From NCBI GenBank assembly GCA_003645385.1, contig QNEY01000063.1:1-8622 (forward strand): 8,622 nt of DNA, given 5' to 3'. The position numbers were made by a program, and so were the translations under genes. Positions 5,653 through 8,622 of this stretch are shown in pieces. Within the stretch, counting starts at the first letter, position 1, and the number at the start of each line of letters is the position of its first letter. The DNA comes from Gammaproteobacteria bacterium. GTDB taxonomy: Bacteria > Pseudomonadota > Gammaproteobacteria > Nitrosococcales > Methylophagaceae. The notes beneath the pieces were generated by a model, which saw nothing but the letters and a program-made list of their open reading frames with translations, was not told the origin of the DNA and searched no databases.

Positions 5653-6369
5653 TTATATATCAAGTGAAATTAGTTGTCGTAATTTTCCAATATCGACTAA
5701 TTCTATTTGTTGACCATCTAAATTAATTAAGCCCTGTTTTGAGAGATCTTTTAATGTTCTAGATAAGGTTTCTGGTTTTATCGATAAACGTGAGGCAATA
5801 ACATGTTTAGGTGCACCAAGGCTTACAACACGTTCATCGTTACCTTCTGAGATATGACTCAATAGGTAATCAACCACACGAAAGGTTGCGTTATGTAGTG
5901 TTAACCGATCAACCTCATTGACCATCCAGTGCAATCTTTGGCTTAAATTACCCAATAAATTCTTGCATAAACTACTAGATGTATGAAGTAAGCTCAGATA
6001 GGTTTCTGCATTGATAGCGACTACCACAGAGGGTGATACACTGACCGCAGATACAGGATATTTAGAACCACCCAAAAATAATACTGCCTCAGCAAACGTC
6101 TGACCTGGGCGAATAATCTCAATAACTTTTTCATCACCACTAGGTGCCAGTCGTTGTAATTTAATACCACCCGATATTAGCAAATAGATATCAGTCAGAG
6201 GTGAATTTTGTTCGAATAGAATGCTGTTCTCAGAAAGTTGTACTGCATGGGATGTCTGTACAATCTGTTCAAACTGCTCTGCCTCGAGTGGTTGCAAAAG
6301 AACACACTGTCGCATCGTAGTTACGATAAATTCGTTCAATTTAATCCATTGTGTTTTTGTGCTTCTCAT
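5653..6369 (-). CDS. dnr: Dnr-type Crp/Fnr family regulator of NO reductase genes
   Basis: A 238-aa transcription factor with an N-terminal cyclic-nucleotide-binding-like sensor domain (about 25-125), a long dimer helix (about 130-155) and a C-terminal winged helix-turn-helix (about 189-216, ASRLSIKPETLSRTLKDL). It resembles Pseudomonas Dnr over its length, including LISGGIKLQRLAPSGDEKV, FAEAVLFLGG and LHNATFRVVDYLL. The N-terminus lacks the cysteine cluster of true FNR, so it is a Dnr/NNR-type, probably haem-based NO sensor, not an iron-sulphur oxygen sensor. The recognition helix carries E-x-x-S-R, which in FNR-like proteins reads TTGAT half-sites, matching the boxes before norC and norE. 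The start is uncertain: ATG 6369 has no visible ribosome site and gives about seven residues more than Pseudomonas Dnr at the N-terminus, while ATG 6315 would be short. No terminator separates it from norC. Confidence 0.9.
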   Translation of the reverse strand: MRSTKTQWIKLNEFIVTTMRQCVLLQPLEAEQFEQIVQTSHAVQLSENSILFEQNSPLTDIYLLISGGIKLQRLAPSGDEKVIEIIRPGQTFAEAVLFLGGSKYPVSAVSVSPSVVVAINAETYLSLLHTSSSLCKNLLGNLSQRLHWMVNEVDRLTLHNATFRVVDYLLSHISEGNDERVVSLGAPKHVIASRLSIKPETLSRTLKDLSKQGLINLDGQQIELVDIGKLRQLISLDI

Positions 6370-6413
6370 TTGAACAATATCATAACAAAAGACTGTTTTT
6401 ATCGTAAGTTAAG

Positions 6414-6442
6414 TTTATAAAAAAATTGAGTAACACTGTCAA
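6414..6442 (-). promoter_or_regulatory. Near-consensus sigma-70 promoter for dnr
   Basis: On the minus strand TTGACA (6437-6442), a 17-base spacer and TATAAA (6414-6419) form an almost perfect housekeeping promoter. Transcription would start near 6407, about 38 bases before the dnr ATG. No FNR/DNR palindrome is seen nearby, so the regulator is likely made constitutively and controlled by its ligand. Confidence 0.82.
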
Positions 6443-6462
6443 ACTACTGCTTAAATAATAAA

Positions 6463-6492
6463 AAGCCGTAATGAACTTAATCACTACGGCTT
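6463..6492. terminator. Intrinsic terminator after the VPLPA-CTERM gene
   Basis: An inverted repeat AAGCCGTA / TACGGCTT (6463-6470 with 6485-6492), extended by TGA/TCA after one mismatch and closed by a six-base loop. On the minus strand it runs into TTTTTATTATTT, terminating the surface-protein transcript 27 bases past its stop. On the plus strand it is followed by a T-run three bases downstream, so it may act both ways. Confidence 0.85.
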
Positions 6493-6518
6493 CTTGTTTT
6501 TTTAGCTTGTGCTTTGAA

Positions 6519-7157
6519 TTAAGCTAAATTGTTTTTAGCTCTACGACGTAAGCCCATAAAACCTAATAAGGCTGGAGCAAATAGAAATGCTGCAGCTGGC
6601 AGTGGAACGGCACTCACTGATACCGCATCAAGGCTACCACCTAACGAGTCATCTGTTCCTATAGCAGTGAATTTCAATATGTCATTACCAATACCTGTAA
6701 CAATATATTCAAACACTGTCCAATCATGATCGCTATTACCTATACCTGAGTTAGTAACTGAATCAATTTCTACGCCATTCCAAAATACGCTAATACCATT
6801 AGTACTCTCTGGCTGATTAATACGTGGCGAGTATGCAAATGATAGTAAGTAGGACTGATCCATTACAGTAGCCAAAGCCTGCTCAATAGAACTATTTGTA
6901 TCAGTACCACCATGAGAATCAAGCTCAGCAAATTGGTCGCCTAGATAAGCACTTCCGACAACGTTGTTTCTTCTAATTTCTACACCTGCGCCAATTGTAC
7001 TCCAGCCAAGATTAGGCTCACCAGTAGTATAAACATCCCAACCTTTCTGCGTCGTCACCACGGGCTCCTCAAAAGAACCATTAAGTACTAAATTTGCTGC
7101 ATTCACTTGTGTGGATAAAGCGAATAACGCTGTAGCCAAAAATAATTTATATTTCAT
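6519..7157 (-). CDS. VPLPA-CTERM (PEP-CTERM family) secreted surface protein, DUF642-like
   Basis: A 212-aa exported protein. Residues 1-20 form a Sec signal peptide with cleavage expected after QVNA. The mature part begins NLVLNGSFEEP, a motif typical of DUF642/choice-of-anchor beta-sandwich domains that often bind carbohydrate, and continues as a beta-rich domain with many N, S, T and G. The C-terminus is a sorting signal: VPLPAAAF (184-191), a hydrophobic helix to about 203, and RRR (204-206). This is the VPLPA variant of PEP-CTERM, processed by an exosortase of the EpsH type in bacteria that make exopolysaccharide. The ATG (7155-7157) has AAGGA seven bases upstream. A c-di-GMP riboswitch fills the leader, tying its production to the biofilm second messenger. 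Precise ligand and role are unknown; no exosortase gene is in the window. Confidence 0.9.
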   Translation of the reverse strand: MKYKLFLATALFALSTQVNAANLVLNGSFEEPVVTTQKGWDVYTTGEPNLGWSTIGAGVEIRRNNVVGSAYLGDQFAELDSHGGTDTNSSIEQALATVMDQSYLLSFAYSPRINQPESTNGISVFWNGVEIDSVTNSGIGNSDHDWTVFEYIVTGIGNDILKFTAIGTDDSLGGSLDAVSVSAVPLPAAAFLFAPALLGFMGLRRRAKNNLA

Positions 7158-7168
7158 ATTATGTCCTT

Positions 7169-7252
7169 AAAGTTGATGTAGTCCAGCCACCTTACAATGT
7201 AAGACCTGTAACTTTCCGTCCTTAGTTCACACCAAGTTTGGCAATCAAATTT
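7169..7252 (-). ncRNA. Cyclic di-GMP class I (GEMM) riboswitch in the leader of the VPLPA-CTERM gene
   Basis: Read on the minus strand, the leader folds into the GEMM-I layout. The closing stem pairs 7244-7252 with 7169-7177 (eight pairs, one mismatch). A hairpin CTTGGT-GTGA-ACTAAG (7221-7236) carries a GNRA tetraloop, the docking loop of this class. Then comes GGACGGAAAG (consensus GGACGCAAAG, one base different) and a second arm AGTTAC/GTGGCT (7208-7213 with 7185-7190, two G-U pairs), topped by CTTAC-ATT-GTAAG (7191-7203). The flank GCCAAAC before the first hairpin and GGTGGCTGGACTAC after the second also fit the class. The 3' side of the closing stem directly abuts the AAGGA ribosome site (7164-7168), so control of translation is plausible. 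No intrinsic terminator follows. Confidence 0.85.
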
Positions 7253-7378
7253 GTTCTTAAAAGTAGATTAGCACGCGCATTAAACCATATCTATTGTACT
7301 TTGGTACACCCTACTTAATAGGGGTGTATGGTGTGAAAGGTAGTCAAGAGATGATGGGGAATAATGCAACCAAAAGAA

Positions 7379-7410
7379 AAGCCCGAACACAAATCCTTAT
7401 GTTCAGGCTT
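7379..7410 (-). terminator. Rho-independent terminator upstream of the riboswitch unit
   Basis: On the minus strand an 11-bp stem AAGCCTGAACA / TGTTCGGGCTT (one T-G wobble) with a ten-base loop is followed by TTTTCTTTT. It would end readthrough from the pheT-ihfA-merR-tRNA side before the VPLPA-CTERM transcript begins. On the plus strand no T-run follows. Confidence 0.8.
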
Positions 7411-7584
7411 CCGATACTACCAACTGGGTATCTAAATTGTGGAGTATATGGAGTACGACACACAATTAGAGAGTAGTGGTTAAAATCGTAGCATGGAGGA
7501 AATGTTCATTATGTGCAGCTGTTCACGAAAATGTTTTTGCGCAACCTTCTGAAACAGAAAAAACTTCAAAAAGTAGCATTTAAC

Positions 7585-7610
7585 AAAAAATGACGTTTCA
7601 TGTTTTTTTT
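7585..7610 (-). terminator. Weak AT-rich terminator just after tRNA-Pro
   Basis: Seventeen bases past the tRNA 3' end, a short ATGA-AACG-TCAT hairpin is flanked by a run of eight A on one side and six T on the other, so the stem can be extended with a bulged C. It resembles a weak intrinsic terminator for the tRNA transcript. The stem is short and poor in G+C, so the stronger hairpin at 7379-7410 may be the real end. Confidence 0.4.
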
Positions 7611-7626
7611 AAGCTATTGATTTAAT

Positions 7627-7703
7627 TGGTCGGAACAGCAAGATTCGAACTTGCGACCCCTTGTCCCCCAGACAAGTGCGCTACCAGACTGCGCCATGCC
7701 CCG
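7627..7703 (-). tRNA. tRNA-Pro (anticodon GGG)
   Basis: A 77-base tRNA with CCA encoded. The parts are: acceptor CGGGGCA paired with TGTTCCG (two G-U pairs), D arm GCGC-AGTCTGGTA-GCGC, anticodon arm CTTGT-CTGGGGG-ACAAG with GGG at the anticodon position, a five-base variable loop, T arm GCAAG-TTCGAAT-CTTGC, discriminator A. C1-G72 with A73 is usual for bacterial tRNA-Pro. It reads CCC and CCU codons. It follows the merR-like gene by 43 bases, a tRNA-Pro position common beside ihfA in gammaproteobacteria. Confidence 0.97.
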
Positions 7704-7713
7704 ACGTGTTAAT

Positions 7714-7733
7714 AGCATCACGAACGTGATGCT
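7714..7733. other. Perfect hairpin between the merR-like gene and tRNA-Pro
   Basis: AGCATCACG / CGTGATGCT around AA forms a 9-base inverted repeat, or an 8-bp stem with a four-base loop, 10 bases before the tRNA 5' end. No T-run follows on the minus strand (ATTAACACG). It could be a weak terminator, a processing site that releases the tRNA, or a 3' stabiliser of the merR message. Confidence 0.6.
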
Positions 7734-7746
7734 TGAATGCAGTGAT

Positions 7747-8103
7747 TTACGCTAATAAAGCGCGAATATCTTCAAGTTCAGTAAGCATCTCTTGAATCAT
7801 TTTCTTCTTATTAGTATCTGTTGTTCCAGTAGTTGATTCGGTTTCAAGGCGTTGACGTGCTCCACCAATCGTAAATCCCTGTTCGTACAATAAACCACGA
7901 ATTTCACGAATCAATACTACATCATGACGTTGATAATAACGTCTATTGCCACGACGTTTTACAGGTTTGAGTTGAGTGAATTCTTGCTCCCAGTAGCGTA
8001 AAACATGAGGTTTAACACCACATAGTTCACTTACCTCACCAATTGTGAAGTAACGCTTTCCTGGAATTACTGGTAATTCGTTATTATTACTCGCTTCTAG
8101 CAT
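7747..8103 (-). CDS. Small MerR-family transcriptional regulator
   Basis: A 118-aa DNA-binding protein. A MerR winged helix-turn-helix spans about 17-85: YFTIGEVSELCGVKPHVLRYWE is the recognition unit and GNRRYYQRHDVVLIREIRGLLYEQGFTI the wing and second helix pair. The short C-terminal helix (about 95-117) would form the dimer coiled coil. No metal-binding cysteine pair or large effector domain is present, so the inducer, if any, is unknown. The ATG (8101-8103) overlaps the ihfA end by 17 bases and has GGTGGA six bases upstream. This ihfA-merR-tRNA-Pro order is widely conserved in gammaproteobacteria, and the regulator's target is generally not known. Confidence 0.93.
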   Translation of the reverse strand: MLEASNNNELPVIPGKRYFTIGEVSELCGVKPHVLRYWEQEFTQLKPVKRRGNRRYYQRHDVVLIREIRGLLYEQGFTIGGARQRLETESTTGTTDTNKKKMIQEMLTELEDIRALLA

Positions 8104-8383
8104 AACTATCCACCCTTGCTTTTAATTTTTGTCCTGGTCGAAAAGTCACTACCCTACGTGCAGTAATAGGAATCTCTTCACCGGTTTTTGGGTTTCTACC
8201 TGGCCGCTCACTTTTATCTCTTAATTCAAAATTGCCAAAACCTGACAATTTTACGTGTTCTCCTGCTTCTAGAGCAGAGCGAACTTCTTCAAAAAACATT
8301 TCAACAAGCTCTTTGGCTTCACGTTTATTAAATCCCAACTCATCATAGAGCTGTTCTGTCATATCGGCTTTTGTCAGTGCCAT
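8087..8383 (-). CDS. ihfA: Integration host factor subunit alpha
   Basis: IHF-alpha is a 98-aa nucleoid protein that pairs with IHF-beta and bends DNA sharply at specific sites, serving sigma-54 promoters, recombination and replication. The sequence shows the dimer helices (MALTKADMTEQLYDEL), the beta core VKLSGFGNFELRDK, and the DNA-binding arm GRNPKTGEEIPI with P65, the residue that intercalates into the minor groove. Length and start are standard. AGGGG sits about six bases upstream of ATG 8383. It lies 36 bases after pheT, the usual pheST-ihfA operon order of gammaproteobacteria, and overlaps the merR-like gene. Confidence 0.97.
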   Translation of the reverse strand: MALTKADMTEQLYDELGFNKREAKELVEMFFEEVRSALEAGEHVKLSGFGNFELRDKSERPGRNPKTGEEIPITARRVVTFRPGQKLKARVDSYARSE

Positions 8384-8419
8384 GTGTACCCCTACAAAAT
8401 CTCTTTTTTCTATACCAGG

Positions 8420-8622
8420 TTACGATCTAATGACCGCACCGATTTGTTCTTGCAATATCTGAGCCATTGACTGCATCAGAGATTCAACCTCTTCATCAGT
8501 CAATGTCCGTTCTTTATGTTGAAGGTGAAATGCTACCGCTATGCTCTTCTTGCCGAGCTCGACACCATCTCCACTATAAACGTCAAATAATTGAATTCCT
8601 TTAAGAATATCAGATCTAACAC
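8420..8622 (-). CDS. pheT: Phenylalanyl-tRNA synthetase beta subunit, C-terminal end (cut by window edge)
   Basis: The last 66 codons of PheT, in frame from the right edge to TAA (8420-8422). The residues are the end of the anticodon-binding (FDX-ACB, ferredoxin-fold) domain: IQLFDVYSGDGVELGKKSIA, then AFHLQHKERTLTDEEVESLM and a final helix ending GAVIRS. PheT pairs with PheS to charge tRNA-Phe in the cytoplasm. The following ihfA gene confirms the conserved pheST-ihfA order. Only the 3' end can be judged. Confidence 0.96.
   Translation of the reverse strand, partial: VRSDILKGIQLFDVYSGDGVELGKKSIAVAFHLQHKERTLTDEEVESLMQSMAQILQEQIGAVIRS

Larger units (their letters stand above)
7253..7626. other. 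Non-coding stretch between tRNA-Pro and the riboswitch
   Basis: With the riboswitch this forms about 470 bases without a credible protein gene. It holds two terminator-like hairpins (listed separately) and a bulged inverted repeat TACACCCTA / TAGGGGTGTA at about 7304-7327. It must contain the promoter for the riboswitch and VPLPA-CTERM transcript, but no convincing -35/-10 pair or sigma-54 site could be fixed. A 60-codon plus-strand frame at 7294-7476 has no ribosome site and an unremarkable product. Confidence 0.5.

Noticed and set aside
7253..7330. Sigma-54 promoter for the VPLPA-CTERM gene
   Set aside because: Many PEP-CTERM genes have TGGCAC-N5-TTGC, but no adequate match was found upstream of the riboswitch.
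7294..7476. 60-codon plus-strand open frame in the long non-coding gap
   Set aside because: No ribosome site, no recognisable domain, and it runs through the terminator hairpin at 7379-7410; the repeated GVYGV is not enough to support a gene.
7627..7703. tRNA-Pro as an attachment site of an integrated element carrying the nor cluster
   Set aside because: No integrase gene, no repeat of the tRNA 3' end and no transposase is visible in the window.
1..8622. CRISPR array, insertion sequence or long direct repeats
   Set aside because: No regularly spaced repeats, transposase-like frames or terminal inverted repeats were seen.

Overview
The window reads as a chromosomal stretch of a gammaproteobacterium with an AT-leaning genome. 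Every gene recognised lies on the minus strand, so the biological order runs from high to low coordinates. The right end is conserved housekeeping: the end of pheT, ihfA, a small MerR-type regulator overlapping ihfA, and a tRNA-Pro(GGG). A VPLPA/PEP-CTERM surface protein behind a cyclic-di-GMP riboswitch and a long nitric oxide reductase cluster would fit a PEP-CTERM-bearing gammaproteobacterium, such as a Methylococcales methanotroph or a related aerobe. That taxonomic placement is inference from gene content.

Layout from right to left: pheT 3' end (8420-8622), ihfA (8087-8383), merR-like (7747-8103), tRNA-Pro (7627-7703), then about 470 bases without a protein gene. That gap holds two terminator-like hairpins and, at 7169-7252, a class I c-di-GMP (GEMM) riboswitch that leads directly into the VPLPA-CTERM gene (6519-7157). 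A terminator at 6463-6492 closes that unit. The dnr-type Crp/Fnr regulator follows (5653-6369) behind a near-consensus sigma-70 promoter.

The rest is a denitrification-type NO reductase cluster. The order is norC, norB, a 77-aa two-helix membrane protein, a 39-aa membrane peptide, norE, a COX4/NorF-like protein, a bacteriohemerythrin, norQ, a three-helix membrane protein, a zinc-ribbon membrane protein, and the 5' part of norD, cut by the window edge. Two FNR/DNR-type palindromes stand upstream of norC and norE. Both fit a site centred at -41.5, the norC one with a strong -10 hexamer. The likely circuit is that the dnr product, sensing NO, activates both promoters; NorCB reduces NO to N2O at the membrane; and NorQ, NorD, NorE and the small proteins serve assembly or accessory roles.

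Two points stand out. norB is interrupted by two single-base losses although every haem and FeB ligand is kept and the repaired length is normal (459 aa), which suggests sequence error or a very recent lesion. The cluster also carries an unusual set of small accessory genes (a hemerythrin with all seven ligands, a zinc-ribbon membrane protein, and small membrane proteins of 39, 77 and 126 aa) woven between canonical nor genes with tight or overlapping junctions. These are the best candidates here for undescribed biology.
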